Positions 44,746-53,942 are shown, counted from the first letter of the stretch. The stretch is 64,000 nucleotides of DNA from Glo-17 sp964637835 (GCA_964637835.1 CAZWYF010000010.1:25542-89541); one strand, 5' to 3'. The notes: a model not told the origin generated them from the sequence alone. Numbers and translations: made by a program.

Positions 44746-45557
44746 GGACCTCGCCCCTGGCCATCGGGGAGCATCGCGGGCCGCGCGGTCGTGCCCTGGC
44801 GGCGCCGCGGCGGCCGCGGTCGTCCCGGCGGCGTCTCTGGCTGAAGGTGACCCTGGCGGTGCTCGCCCTCGGTCTGATCGCCGCGGGGAGCTGGTGGCTG
44901 ACCACCGCCCCGGCGTTCTCCGTGGCGCGGGTGGAGACCGGGCGCTACCGTTTCGCCTCCGGCCCGGCCGTGGAGGCGGCGCTCGGCCGCGTCCTCGGGC
45001 TGAACATCTTCACCCTGCCGACGACCGCGGTGCGGGACGCATTCGGCGACCTGCCATGGGTGCGCGAGGTGAGCCTGGGGCGGCGGCTGCCCGACGTGCT
45101 CACCGTGCGGCTGGAGGAGTGGCAGCCGCGGCTGCTGCTGGCGCCGGCCGAGGCGGGCGGGCCGGCGCTCGCGCTGGTGGACGGCGGGCGGGTCCTGGCC
45201 TGGCCGGACCACCTGCCCCTGCCCGCCCTGCCCTGGCTGGTGGGGGTGTCCCCGCAGGCCACGGCCGCGGACCACTGGACCCTGGAGCCGGAGGCCGCGG
45301 GCGTGATCACGGCGTTGCTGGAGGCCCTGGCGGCCACGGGGCTGGAGCACGAGGTCCCCGTGGACTTCGTCTGCTGGACGGCGGCGGGAGCGGAGCTGGT
45401 CCTGCAGCCCGATGGCTCGCGTCTGCGCCTCGGCCGGGAGGACCTCGCCCACCGCCTGCAGCGGTACCTGGTCGGCCGGCAACAGGTCCCCACCGGAGCG
45501 GTGGTGGACCTGCGGTTCGATGATCGCATCACCTTCGGTCCGCCGGCGGGCTCGTGA
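44742..45557 (+). CDS. ftsQ: cell division protein FtsQ/DivIB
   Basis: FtsQ is the bitopic scaffold that recruits FtsL and FtsB. The 271-residue product has a basic cytoplasmic tail (1-32), one transmembrane helix (about 33-55), and a POTRA-type domain with FSVARVETGRYRFASGPAVEAALG and LGLNIFTLPTTAVRDAFGDLPWVREVSLGRRLPDVLTVRLEEWQP, the core FtsQ signature, then a beta domain. ATG 44742 overlaps murC (ATGA), with AAGGAGG upstream. The order murC-ftsQ-ftsA-ftsZ is classical apart from the missing murB and ddl. Confidence 0.92.
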   Translation: MRTSPLAIGEHRGPRGRALAAPRRPRSSRRRLWLKVTLAVLALGLIAAGSWWLTTAPAFSVARVETGRYRFASGPAVEAALGRVLGLNIFTLPTTAVRDAFGDLPWVREVSLGRRLPDVLTVRLEEWQPRLLLAPAEAGGPALALVDGGRVLAWPDHLPLPALPWLVGVSPQATAADHWTLEPEAAGVITALLEALAATGLEHEVPVDFVCWTAAGAELVLQPDGSRLRLGREDLAHRLQRYLVGRQQVPTGAVVDLRFDDRITFGPPAGS

Positions 45558-45582
45558 CCGGCGGCCGGAAAGGACTCCGGGC

Positions 45583-46812
45583 ATGACCGAGGGCAGCCTC
45601 ATCGTCGCCTGCGACTTCGGGTCCAGCGCCTTCCGCGGCGTGGTGGCCGAGGCTGCCGTCGGCGGCGCCGTGCGGGTGCTGGCCGGCGCCACCTGCGCGG
45701 CCCAGGGCTTCCAGGACGGCGACTTCGTGGACATCAAGGCCGGCAGCCTCGCCATCTCGCAGCTCGTGCGCGACCTGCAGAACGCCGCCGACGTGGACAT
45801 CCGGGGCTTCGGCTTCAACATCGCCGGCTCGCACCTGCGTTCGGTGGAGGCCACCGGGCAGATCCCCGTCGGCCCGGGCGCCCGTGAGATCAACGACCGC
45901 GACGTGGGCGACGTCATGGCCATGGCCCGCAGCCTGACCATCCCCTTCAATCACTGCATCCTGGCGGTCAACCCGGTGGAGTTCACCGTCGACCGCGTGG
46001 GGGGCATCCAGGATCCGCGGGGTCGTCAGGGCAGCCGCCTGGAGGTCAAGGCCCATCTGATCACCGGCTCGAGCTCGGTGATCAGCAACATCGAGAACGC
46101 CGTGGACAAGGCGGGCTACCAGGCTGCCGGGTACGCGGTGGACGTGCTCGCGGCCGCCACCTGCCTGCTCACCCCGGAGGAGCGGGAGCAAGGCGCACTG
46201 CTCATCGACGTGGGCGGCGCGGTCACCAGCTGGGCGGTGATCGCCGGCGGTCGCCTCCTGGGGATGGGGGCCACGCCGTGGGGTGGCGGGCATCTCACGG
46301 CCGACCTCGCCAGCGGGCTGCGCGTGAGCGCCGAGGCGGCCGAGGCGGTCAAGCGCGATCGTGGCGTGGTGCTGCGCAGCCTGGTGGAGGACGTGGACGT
46401 CAACGTGCTGTTCGAGCAGGAGGACCCCGAGGAGACGCCGGGCCTGGTGGCGGCCATCCTCGAGCCGCGGCTCGAGGAGATCTTCTCCCTGGTGAAGGAC
46501 GCCCTGGGGCCCGGCTTGCCCCTGGCGCGTCTCGGGGCCGGCGTGGTGCTCACCGGCGGCGGCAGCCATTGCCGGGGTTCGCGGGAACTCTGCGAGGAGG
46601 TCTTCGGCCTGCCGGTGCGGGCGCGTTATCTGCCCGACTCCCTGGAGGGGAGCGAGCACCTGCCACCAGGCCAGTGGGCCACCGCCCTGGGCCTGGTGAT
46701 GTGGAGCGGTGGCGGGGAGGCCGCCACCAGCGCGCAGCCCGCTCGCCGCGCCGATGGCGGCGGCCTGCGCGATCGGCTGCGTCGCTGGCTCGGCCGCACC
46801 GGCGCCGCGTGA
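45583..46812 (+). CDS. ftsA: cell division protein FtsA
   Basis: FtsA is an actin-like protein that tethers FtsZ to the membrane. The 409-residue product has phosphate-1 loop VACDFGSSAFRGVVAE (about 8-23), the SHUT/1C domain (GSHLRSVEATG ... INDRDVGDVMAMA), QGALLIDVGGAVTSWAVI for phosphate 2 (about 203-220), and VVLTGGGSHCRGSRELCEEVFGLPVR. The C-terminal LRDRLRRWLGR is a good amphipathic membrane-targeting helix. The phosphate-2 loop departs from the usual DIGGGT.D (DVGGAVTS here), so nucleotide handling may differ. ATG 45583 has GGAAAGGA upstream. Confidence 0.92.
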   Translation: MTEGSLIVACDFGSSAFRGVVAEAAVGGAVRVLAGATCAAQGFQDGDFVDIKAGSLAISQLVRDLQNAADVDIRGFGFNIAGSHLRSVEATGQIPVGPGAREINDRDVGDVMAMARSLTIPFNHCILAVNPVEFTVDRVGGIQDPRGRQGSRLEVKAHLITGSSSVISNIENAVDKAGYQAAGYAVDVLAAATCLLTPEEREQGALLIDVGGAVTSWAVIAGGRLLGMGATPWGGGHLTADLASGLRVSAEAAEAVKRDRGVVLRSLVEDVDVNVLFEQEDPEETPGLVAAILEPRLEEIFSLVKDALGPGLPLARLGAGVVLTGGGSHCRGSRELCEEVFGLPVRARYLPDSLEGSEHLPPGQWATALGLVMWSGGGEAATSAQPARRADGGGLRDRLRRWLGRTGAA

Positions 46813-46841
46813 GCGCCGCGGCGCCGGGCCCGGCTTTTCCC

Positions 46842-46870
46842 TTGGCCAGCGTCGGCCGACGTGTTAACAA
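46842..46870 (+). promoter_or_regulatory. candidate ftsZ promoter
   Basis: TTGGCC (46842-46847) and TAACAA (46865-46870) are 17 bp apart in the ftsA-ftsZ gap; a shifted -10, AACAAT (46866-46871), is equally possible. The local AT-rich stretch stands out in the 117-bp gap. A separate promoter here would let FtsZ be made at a higher level than the rest of the cluster. Confidence 0.4.
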
Positions 46871-46929
46871 TGTCGCGTGGGGCCAGGGACGGCCCTCACG
46901 CCAGCCCATCTCACGGAGGAGGCGGGTTC

Positions 46930-48570
46930 ATGAACATCCAGTTCGCACCTGATGATACCCCGCAACGGCGGGTGAAGATCAAGGTCGTCGGCGTCGGGGG
47001 CGCCGGCGGCAACGCGGTCGATCGCATGATCGAGAACGGCCTCTCGGAAGTCGATTTCTACGCCGTCAACACCGACGGCCAGGCCCTCGACCGATCCCGC
47101 GCCCACCAGACCCTGGTCATCGGCAACGACCTCACCCGCGGCCTCGGCGCCGGCGGCGATCCGGACATCGGTCGTCGCGCGGCGGAGGAGGACCGCGAGG
47201 TGCTGGCCGCCATGGTGGAGGACGCCGACATGGTGTTCGTCACCGCCGGCATGGGCGGCGGCACGGGCACCGGCGCGGCCCCCGTGGTGGCGGAGGTGGC
47301 CCGAGCCAGCGGCGCGCTCACCGTCGCGGTGGTCACGCGGCCCTTCCTCTTCGAGGGCTTCCGGCGCATGGAGCAGGCCGAGGCCGGCCTCGGCGCGCTG
47401 CGCGATCACACCGACGCCCTGCTGGTGATCCCCAACGAGCGGCTGATGGAGATCGACCTGCCCGACGGGGCCATGACCGAGGTCTTCGGCATCGCGGACA
47501 ACGTGCTCTACGAGGCCACCCGCGGCATCAGCGACATCATCGCCCAGCACGCCGTGGTCAACCTGGACTTCGCCGACGTCCGCACCGTGATGCAGGACAG
47601 CGGCGCGGCCATCATGGGCACCGGCCGGGCCGCCGGCGAGGATCGCGCCACCGTGGCCGCCGAGAAGGCCATCAACTCGCCGCTGCTCGAGAACGTGGAC
47701 ATCCACGGCTCGCGCGCGGTGCTCGTCTACCTGGCCGCCGGCAAGGTGGGGCGCGACGATCTCCGCGGCGCCATGGGCTACATCCAGCAGGCGGCCGGTG
47801 CGGAGGCCCACGTCTTCTTCGGCTTCGCCAACGACGAGACCCTGGGCGAGGACCTGCAGGTGACGGTGATCGCCACCGGCTTCCCCGCCGGGCAGCAGCG
47901 CCCGGCGTCGTCGCCGGCGCCGGCGGCGGAAACGATCGCGCCCGCGACCGTCGCGCCCGCGGAGCCAGAGCCCGCGGCGCCGGCGATGGAGCCGGAGCCC
48001 ACGGAGCCGGCGGCTGCTGTGCCGGAGCCCGAGGCCAGGGAGCTCGGTCCCGCGGAGTCGGAGCCCCTGGCGACCGCACCCGAGGAACCGCCCGCGCGGT
48101 GGGCGTTCGCCGCTGCAGAGGCGCCGGGCGCCGCGGAACCCCGGCCGGGAGTCGCTCCGGTCGCCGATCCGCGATCCCATCCGCAGCCCGATCCGCAACC
48201 CGATCCGCAACCGGATCCGCAACCCGATCCGCAGCCGCGGGCCGTGGAGTCGGAGGCGGCGCGCAACCTCGCGGCCCTCGCCGCGGCGGCCGGCGGCGTG
48301 GCCCGGCACCAGGAGGGGGCGCCGCCTGCCTTGCCGCACGCCACCGCGACCGCGGACCCCGGATCACCGGCCGGGACCGGGCCGGCGTCCGAGACGCCGG
48401 CCTCACGGGAGCCATCGGAGACCAGCCGGCGATTCCTCGATCCCGTCGGCGCCGTTCCTCTCGAGGATGGCGGGTCCGCCACGCCGCTCCCGGCCGGCCA
48501 GCGGTTCCGCAGCTCCGTGCTCGGGGACGACAAGCTGCGTCCGGCCTGGGAGAGGAAATACGTGGACTGA
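46930..48570 (+). CDS. ftsZ: cell division protein FtsZ
   Basis: FtsZ is the tubulin-like GTPase that forms the division ring. The 546-residue protein has VVGVGGAGGNAVDRMI (about 18-33), the tubulin signature AGMGGGTGTGAAPVVAEVA (about 105-123), NERLMEIDLPDGAM and the T7 loop NLDFADVRTVM. The globular core ends near residue 320. The linker to the C-terminus is unusually long, about 210 residues (E. coli about 60), rich in Pro, Glu and Ala, with four PDPQ units (419-434). The last ten residues, RPAWERKYVD, resemble the conserved FtsA-binding tail only loosely. ATG 46930 has GGAGGAGG upstream. Confidence 0.95.
   Translation: MNIQFAPDDTPQRRVKIKVVGVGGAGGNAVDRMIENGLSEVDFYAVNTDGQALDRSRAHQTLVIGNDLTRGLGAGGDPDIGRRAAEEDREVLAAMVEDADMVFVTAGMGGGTGTGAAPVVAEVARASGALTVAVVTRPFLFEGFRRMEQAEAGLGALRDHTDALLVIPNERLMEIDLPDGAMTEVFGIADNVLYEATRGISDIIAQHAVVNLDFADVRTVMQDSGAAIMGTGRAAGEDRATVAAEKAINSPLLENVDIHGSRAVLVYLAAGKVGRDDLRGAMGYIQQAAGAEAHVFFGFANDETLGEDLQVTVIATGFPAGQQRPASSPAPAAETIAPATVAPAEPEPAAPAMEPEPTEPAAAVPEPEARELGPAESEPLATAPEEPPARWAFAAAEAPGAAEPRPGVAPVADPRSHPQPDPQPDPQPDPQPDPQPRAVESEAARNLAALAAAAGGVARHQEGAPPALPHATATADPGSPAGTGPASETPASREPSETSRRFLDPVGAVPLEDGGSATPLPAGQRFRSSVLGDDKLRPAWERKYVD
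48184..48231 (+). repeat. four 12-bp tandem repeats in the ftsZ linker
   Basis: Four copies of a 12-base unit (CARCCSGATCCG) encode Gln-Pro-Asp-Pro repeated in frame. The length is a multiple of three per unit, so copy-number change would keep the frame and only alter linker length. Confidence 0.9.
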
Positions 48571-48571
48571 C

Positions 48572-50254
48572 ATGGGCCTGCTCCGGAAGCTCTTCGCTGG
48601 CCGCGGCAGCGACGCCTACCACCAGGGCGTGGCCCTGCTGGAGGAGGGCCGGGCCGCCGAAGCCATCGCGATCCTGCGGCCGGTGTACGAGCAGGATCCC
48701 GGATCGCCGCGCGGATCGCTGGCGGGGTACTACCTGCGCCAGGCCCTGGTCGCCGAGGGCAAACGCAGCCTGCGGGCAGGAGAGGCGACGGCGGCGGCGG
48801 AGGTGCTCGGCGAGGCGGCCACGCGGTGGCCGGAGTTCCCCGATCTCAGCTTCCTGGCCGGCGCGGCCCGGGGGCTGGCCGGGGCCTGGGAGGCGGCCCT
48901 CGGCGACGCGCGCCAGGCCCTGCGCCGCAACGCGGACTACTGCGAGGCCCGGCTCCTGGAATGCTGCGCCCTGCAGCAACTCGGCCGGGAGCGGGAGGCC
49001 GCCGGGAGTCTCACCAGCCTGATCGAGAGCGGTCGTCGGGTGGACCACGCCCTCGCCCGCGAACTGGCCCCGGCCGCTGGCGCGGAGGGCGCGCTGCCGG
49101 CGGCGGCGGGGCTGCGCGAGCGGCTGCGCACGGCGGCGGTGGGCGACGATGCCAAGACCCGCCTCGCGGAGGCGGTGGCGCAGTGCCGCGCTGGCCACTG
49201 GGAGGCGGGGCTGGCGGAGCTGGAACGGCTCGCCGCGGCCTATCCCCGCTACCCTGACATCCGGGCCCGGCAGGCGGCCGCTCTCTACCAGGCGGGGCGG
49301 ACCGAGGCGGCTCTCGCCGCGGCGGACGCGGCCCTGGGACTGAATCCCCGCTACCGGACCGCGGTGGCGATGCGCGGCCTGATCCTCGCGGAACTGGGCG
49401 AGATCGCGGCCGCCGACCGGTACCTCGCGGACGCCGTGCCGCGCCTCGAGGGCACGGTGGGTCGCCACGAGGAACTCTTCCTGGCCTATCTGCGGGCGAC
49501 CCTGGCGCTGCTGTCGAATCGACCCGCGGCGTGCCGGAGGCTGCTGGACGGCTGGAACGACCTGCCGCGCCAGTTCGCTCGCGCGGAGCTGCTGCTGGTG
49601 GCCGCCGAGCACCTCGAGGGCCACGTCGAGGCCGCGTCCCGGCGCCTCGACGGCCTGTGCGAGGTCTGGACCGGCGATGCCGAGCTGCATCACCTGCGCG
49701 CCGCGCTCCTGCTCGAGCTCGGGCGCTGGCCGGCGGTGGAGGACGCCCTCACCCGCTGGCCCGATGGCGGGGGCGCCGACCAGCGGCCGTTGCTGATGCG
49801 GGCCCGACTGGCGGTGGCCCGGCGGCAGCGCTTGCCGGCGCTGCCGGAGGTCCCGGAGGAGCCGTCGGACGCGTCGGCGGCGCCCGGGACGCTGCAACCG
49901 GCGGCCTGGCGCCAGCTGGCTGCCTGGGACGCCCTGCTGGCCGGGGACGCCGACGCGGCCAGCCAGATCCTGGAGGTCCTGCTGGCGGAGCGCTGGGCGG
50001 ACGAGGAGACCGGTCTGCTGGTGATCCGCGCCTGTCGAGATGCCGCCCGACGGCCGCCGGCGGACCTGGCTGGCCGCATCGGCGCGCCGGACAGCTGGGG
50101 GCCGGACCTCTGCGCCCAGCTCCGCCGGCAGGGCGCCGGCCCGGCCGCGGAGGAACTCGCGCGCCGTCGTGGGGGTTTGCGACCGGACCGGGTGGTGTGG
50201 TCCTGGCTCTCGGGGGCCTTCTGGCTCGAGCCGGTCCGCCGCTGGATCGCCTGA
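48572..50254 (+). CDS. TPR-repeat protein of unknown function
   Basis: The 560-residue product begins GLLRKLFAGRGSDAYHQGVALLEEGRAAEAIAIL and consists mostly of helix-turn-helix repeats of about 34 residues with the TPR pattern (for example YRTAVAMRGLILAELGEIAAADRYLADA, about 250-280). There is no signal peptide and no membrane helix, so it is probably cytoplasmic and mediates protein-protein contacts. It starts one base after the ftsZ stop and runs in the same direction, so it may be cotranscribed with ftsZ. The N-terminal LFRKLFGRG-like stretch could be a short membrane-binding amphipathic helix. No function is assigned. Confidence 0.7.
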   Translation: MGLLRKLFAGRGSDAYHQGVALLEEGRAAEAIAILRPVYEQDPGSPRGSLAGYYLRQALVAEGKRSLRAGEATAAAEVLGEAATRWPEFPDLSFLAGAARGLAGAWEAALGDARQALRRNADYCEARLLECCALQQLGREREAAGSLTSLIESGRRVDHALARELAPAAGAEGALPAAAGLRERLRTAAVGDDAKTRLAEAVAQCRAGHWEAGLAELERLAAAYPRYPDIRARQAAALYQAGRTEAALAAADAALGLNPRYRTAVAMRGLILAELGEIAAADRYLADAVPRLEGTVGRHEELFLAYLRATLALLSNRPAACRRLLDGWNDLPRQFARAELLLVAAEHLEGHVEAASRRLDGLCEVWTGDAELHHLRAALLLELGRWPAVEDALTRWPDGGGADQRPLLMRARLAVARRQRLPALPEVPEEPSDASAAPGTLQPAAWRQLAAWDALLAGDADAASQILEVLLAERWADEETGLLVIRACRDAARRPPADLAGRIGAPDSWGPDLCAQLRRQGAGPAAEELARRRGGLRPDRVVWSWLSGAFWLEPVRRWIA

Positions 50255-50358
50255 GCGACCGCCGGTTCCATCGCGGTCGCCCGGGCCTTATCTTGTCGGG
50301 AGCCGTCCCGACCCGGTCGACCGATCCCTCCAGCCGCCTCGTGAGGAGTCCGCTGATC

Positions 50359-51837
50359 GTGACCGCGAACCCCCATCGGATGCCCCGGATCGTCCTCCTC
50401 GGCGCCCTGCTGCTGGTGACCGTGTCGGCCGGCGCGGGTCGGGCGCAGCCCGCCGCGCCGTCCGGAGGCCAGCCGGGAGCGGCCGACGACCCCTGCGCCG
50501 CCGGCCGACAGCTCTTCGTCGAGAACAACTACCTCGCCGCCGAGCCGTTGTTGCGCCAGTGCCTCGAGCAGGGCGACAACCTGCTGTCCCTGCTGCCGCT
50601 GACCATGATGACGGTGGTCCAGGGCCGGGTGCAGGAGGGCCGGGACTTCGGCCGGCGCGCCCTCGCCCTCGCTCCCGATAATCCCAACGTGCGTTACTGG
50701 TACGGTCGTGCCCTGCTGGAGGCCGGGGAGGTGTCGGCCGCCCGGGAGCAGTGGGACCACGCCCTGTCCCTGGATTCCAGCCACGTGGGCGTTCTCGAGG
50801 CGCTCGCACGCCTGAGCCTCCAGGCCGGCGAACACGCCAAGGCCTACAACCTGCTCAACCAGCTGCAGCTCCAGGGCGTGGACGAGGCCTGGCTGCATCG
50901 CATGCTCTCCGGTCTGGCGCGGCGCAAGGGACTGTGGGACCAGGCGGCCGACCACTGGCGCGACGTGGTCGAGCGCGAGGGCGAGTCCGAGGAGAACCTG
51001 GTTGTCCTCGGCGAGCTGACCATCCTGGCGGGAAGGCCCCAGGAGGCCGTGGAGCTCTTCAGGCACGCCGTGCAGGTGATGCCCTCGGCGGTCACCTGGG
51101 GCGGACTGGGCGAGGCCTGGTTCGCCCTCGATCAGGTGGACTCCGCGGCGGTGGCCCTGAAGCGGGCCGTGTCCCTGGACCCGGACCACGCGCGCAACCG
51201 CTTCAACCTGGCCAACGCCCTCGAGCTGACCGGCGACGCCGAGGGGGCGGGCGATGAGTTCCGCGCCTACCTCGCGCGGCGTCCCGACGATCCCGTCGCC
51301 CACTTCAACTACGGCGTCCACCTCGAGCACCAGGGGCGGGTGGAGGAGGCGGTGGCCGAGATCGAGGAGGCCGTGCGGCTGGATCCGGAGTACGTCCAGG
51401 CCCACGTGGTCCTCGCGCAGCTCTACGAGAACCTCGGCCGCGTGGAGGAGGCCTTGCCGCTGCTCGACCAGCTCGAACGCCTCGATCCTGCCGCGCACGC
51501 GGAGCTGGATCACTGGCGGCGGCAGCTGCGTGCGGTGAGCGAGGACGCGGCCAGCCAGCTGGCGGCCGGCAAGGTCCACCTGCTGCACATCGTGACCAGC
51601 GATCCCGACGCCACCGGACCGCTACGCGAGGCGCTGGCCGGTGGCGAGGACTTCGCCGGCCTCGCCGCCCGCTTCTCCGAGGGCCCCACGGCAGTCCGCG
51701 GCGGCGACATCGGCTGGGTGGATCCCGGGGACATGCGCGAGCCGCTGCGCTCGGCCATCGGCGAGCTCGACCCGGGAGAGACCACGCCGCTGATCACCGC
51801 CGGGGACCGCACGCACGTCTTCAAGCGGGTCCGTTGA
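50359..51837 (+). CDS. exported TPR protein with C-terminal parvulin-type peptidyl-prolyl isomerase domain
   Basis: The 492-residue product has a signal peptide (RMPRIVLLGALLLVTVSAGAGRAQ), about ten TPR repeats (for example NVRYWYGRALLEAGEVSAAREQWDHAL; HARNRFNLANALELTGDAEGAGDEF), and from about 405 an 88-residue parvulin domain: KVHLLHIVTSDPDATGPLREALAGGEDFAGLAARFSEGPTAVRGGDIGWVDPGDM ... LDPGETTPLI region. The family's GGDLGW motif appears as GGDIGW. Parvulins with periplasmic location help fold outer-membrane proteins; the TPR half may bind clients. GTG 50359 has GAGGAG 10 bases upstream; ATG 50380 is an alternative. It ends just before recG. Confidence 0.8.
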   Translation: MTANPHRMPRIVLLGALLLVTVSAGAGRAQPAAPSGGQPGAADDPCAAGRQLFVENNYLAAEPLLRQCLEQGDNLLSLLPLTMMTVVQGRVQEGRDFGRRALALAPDNPNVRYWYGRALLEAGEVSAAREQWDHALSLDSSHVGVLEALARLSLQAGEHAKAYNLLNQLQLQGVDEAWLHRMLSGLARRKGLWDQAADHWRDVVEREGESEENLVVLGELTILAGRPQEAVELFRHAVQVMPSAVTWGGLGEAWFALDQVDSAAVALKRAVSLDPDHARNRFNLANALELTGDAEGAGDEFRAYLARRPDDPVAHFNYGVHLEHQGRVEEAVAEIEEAVRLDPEYVQAHVVLAQLYENLGRVEEALPLLDQLERLDPAAHAELDHWRRQLRAVSEDAASQLAAGKVHLLHIVTSDPDATGPLREALAGGEDFAGLAARFSEGPTAVRGGDIGWVDPGDMREPLRSAIGELDPGETTPLITAGDRTHVFKRVR

Positions 51838-51857
51838 CCCCCAGCCGGAGCGGAGGC

Positions 51858-53942
51858 ATGGCCACCCGCGCGCTCACTGCCGACAGTCCGGTCCAGTTCC
51901 TGAAGACCGTGGGCCCGGTGCGGGCCACGGCCCTGCGTCGCCTCGGGGTCGAGACGGCGGGCGACCTGGTCCACCACCTGCCCCGGACCCATCTGGACCG
52001 CTCGCGGGTCCAGCCCATCGCCCGCCTGCAGACCGGCGTGGAGGCCACCGTCCTCGGCGAGGTGCTCACCGCCGGCGAGCGCCGCACCCGGCGGGGCGGC
52101 AGCCTGCAGACCGTCACCGTCGACGACGGCAGCGGCGTCCTCTTCTGCGTGTGGTTCAACCAGCGCCACGTGCTCAAGCAGCTGCGCGGCGGCACCCGCG
52201 TCATGCTCAGCGGCCTGGTCCAGCGGCACGGCCAGCGTCCGCAGCTGGTGCACCCGGACTTCGAGACCCTCGACGACCGGGAGGAGACCCTCCACACCGG
52301 ACGCCTGGTCCCCGTCTACCCGCTCACCGCCGGCATCGGCCAGCACTGGCTGCGACGGCTGATCCACTCGGTACTGACCGAGCTGGCCCCCGGCCTGGAC
52401 GACCCCTTGCCCCCGGCGCTCCGCCAGGCGCGCGATCTGCTGCCGCTGGCCGACGCGCTGCGCGGACTGCATTATCCCGCCGACGGCGACGAGCTGATCC
52501 GCGCGAGGCGACGCCTGGTCTACCAGGAGCTGCTGGAGGTGCAGCTGGTGATGGCGCTGCGGCGGCGGCACCGCGAGCAGCGTCCGGGCGTGGCGCTGGC
52601 GCGGCCGGGGGACCTGACCCGGCGCCTGGTGGCCGGACTGCCCTTCGAGCTGACCGCGGCCCAGCGCCGCGTCCTGGCCGAGATCCTGGCCGACCTGCGC
52701 ACCGGCAAGCTCATGCATCGCCTGCTGCAGGGAGACGTGGGCTCGGGCAAGACCCTGGTGGCCCTCATCGCGGCGCTCTTCGTCATCGAGCAGGGCTATC
52801 AGTCCCTGCTCCTGGCGCCCACCGAGGTGCTCGCCCGACAGCACGGCGCCACGCTGCGGCGGCTGGCCGAGCCGCTGGGCGTGGTGGTCGAGACGCTCAC
52901 CGGCGCCACCGGCGCGCGCGAGCGACGGCGCATCCTCGCCGCCGCGGGAGCGGGAGAGGTGCAGCTGCTGACCGGCACCCATGCCGTGCTGGAGGACGCG
53001 GTCCGCCTGCCGCGGCTGGCCCTGGCGGTGGTGGACGAGCAGCACCGCTTCGGCGTCCGCCAGCGCGGACGCAGTGCTCGCGACGAGGATCAGCTTCCGG
53101 TCCACCTGCTGGTCATGAGCGCCACGCCCATCCCGCGCAGCCTGGCGCTCACGCTCTATGGCGACCTGGAACTCTCCCTGCTGGACCAGTTGCCGGCCGG
53201 GCGGCAGCCCGTCACCACGCACGTGGAGTCCGCCGGCCGCGAGGAGGCGGTCTACGCCGAGTGCCGCCGCCTCATCGCCGCGGGCCAGCGGGGATTCGTG
53301 ATCTACCCGGTGGTGGAGGAATCCGAGAGGACCGACATCAAGGCCGCCACCGCCGAGGCCACGACCCTGGCGGAGGGGCCGTTCCGCGACGCCCGGGTGG
53401 GGCTGGTCCACGGCCGGCTGAAGCCGGCCCAGAAGCAGGCGGCCATGGCCGCCTTCGCCAGCGGCGAGCTGGACGTCCTGGTGGCGACCACGGTGGTGGA
53501 GGTGGGCATCGACGTGCCAGAGGCGACCTGGATGGTGATCCATGCGCCGGAGCGGTTCGGGCTGGCGCAGCTCCACCAGCTGCGGGGACGCATCGGTCGC
53601 GGCGGCGGGGCCTCCCGGTGCTGGCTGCTGGCCCCGGACCAGCTGGCCGCCGAGACCCTGGAACGCCTGCGCTTCTTCGCCGCGACCAGCGACGGGTTCC
53701 GGCTCGCGGAGGAGGACCTGCGCCAGCGTGGGCCGGGCGACCTCTGGGGCCTGCGACAGCATGGCGCCCCCGGATTCCGCCTGGCCAACCCCCTGCGCGA
53801 CGCGGCGCTGGCCAGCGCCGTGGCGGAGGACGTGCGTGCGTTGCTCGCGGCCGACCCCCGGCTCCGGGATCCCGCGCACGGGCCGTTGCGGCGGACGCTG
53901 GCGGCCGCCTACGGCGACGTGATCCCGCTGGCCGCCGGCTGA
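51858..53942 (+). CDS. recG: ATP-dependent DNA helicase RecG
   Basis: RecG remodels stalled replication forks and branched DNA. The 694-residue protein has the N-terminal wedge/OB domain (FLKTVGPVRATALRRLGVETAGDLVHHLPR; GGSLQTVTVDDGSGVLFCVWFNQ), helicase motif I LQGDVGSGKTLVALIAAL (about 290-307), motif Ia LLAPTEVLARQH, DEQH box in VVDEQHRFGVRQR, MSATPIPRSLALTLYGDLE, and motif VI QLRGRIGRGG. ATG 51858 is used; an in-frame TTG at 51834, overlapping the previous stop, would add eight residues. Length and motif order are normal for RecG. Confidence 0.95.
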   Translation: MATRALTADSPVQFLKTVGPVRATALRRLGVETAGDLVHHLPRTHLDRSRVQPIARLQTGVEATVLGEVLTAGERRTRRGGSLQTVTVDDGSGVLFCVWFNQRHVLKQLRGGTRVMLSGLVQRHGQRPQLVHPDFETLDDREETLHTGRLVPVYPLTAGIGQHWLRRLIHSVLTELAPGLDDPLPPALRQARDLLPLADALRGLHYPADGDELIRARRRLVYQELLEVQLVMALRRRHREQRPGVALARPGDLTRRLVAGLPFELTAAQRRVLAEILADLRTGKLMHRLLQGDVGSGKTLVALIAALFVIEQGYQSLLLAPTEVLARQHGATLRRLAEPLGVVVETLTGATGARERRRILAAAGAGEVQLLTGTHAVLEDAVRLPRLALAVVDEQHRFGVRQRGRSARDEDQLPVHLLVMSATPIPRSLALTLYGDLELSLLDQLPAGRQPVTTHVESAGREEAVYAECRRLIAAGQRGFVIYPVVEESERTDIKAATAEATTLAEGPFRDARVGLVHGRLKPAQKQAAMAAFASGELDVLVATTVVEVGIDVPEATWMVIHAPERFGLAQLHQLRGRIGRGGGASRCWLLAPDQLAAETLERLRFFAATSDGFRLAEEDLRQRGPGDLWGLRQHGAPGFRLANPLRDAALASAVAEDVRALLAADPRLRDPAHGPLRRTLAAAYGDVIPLAAG

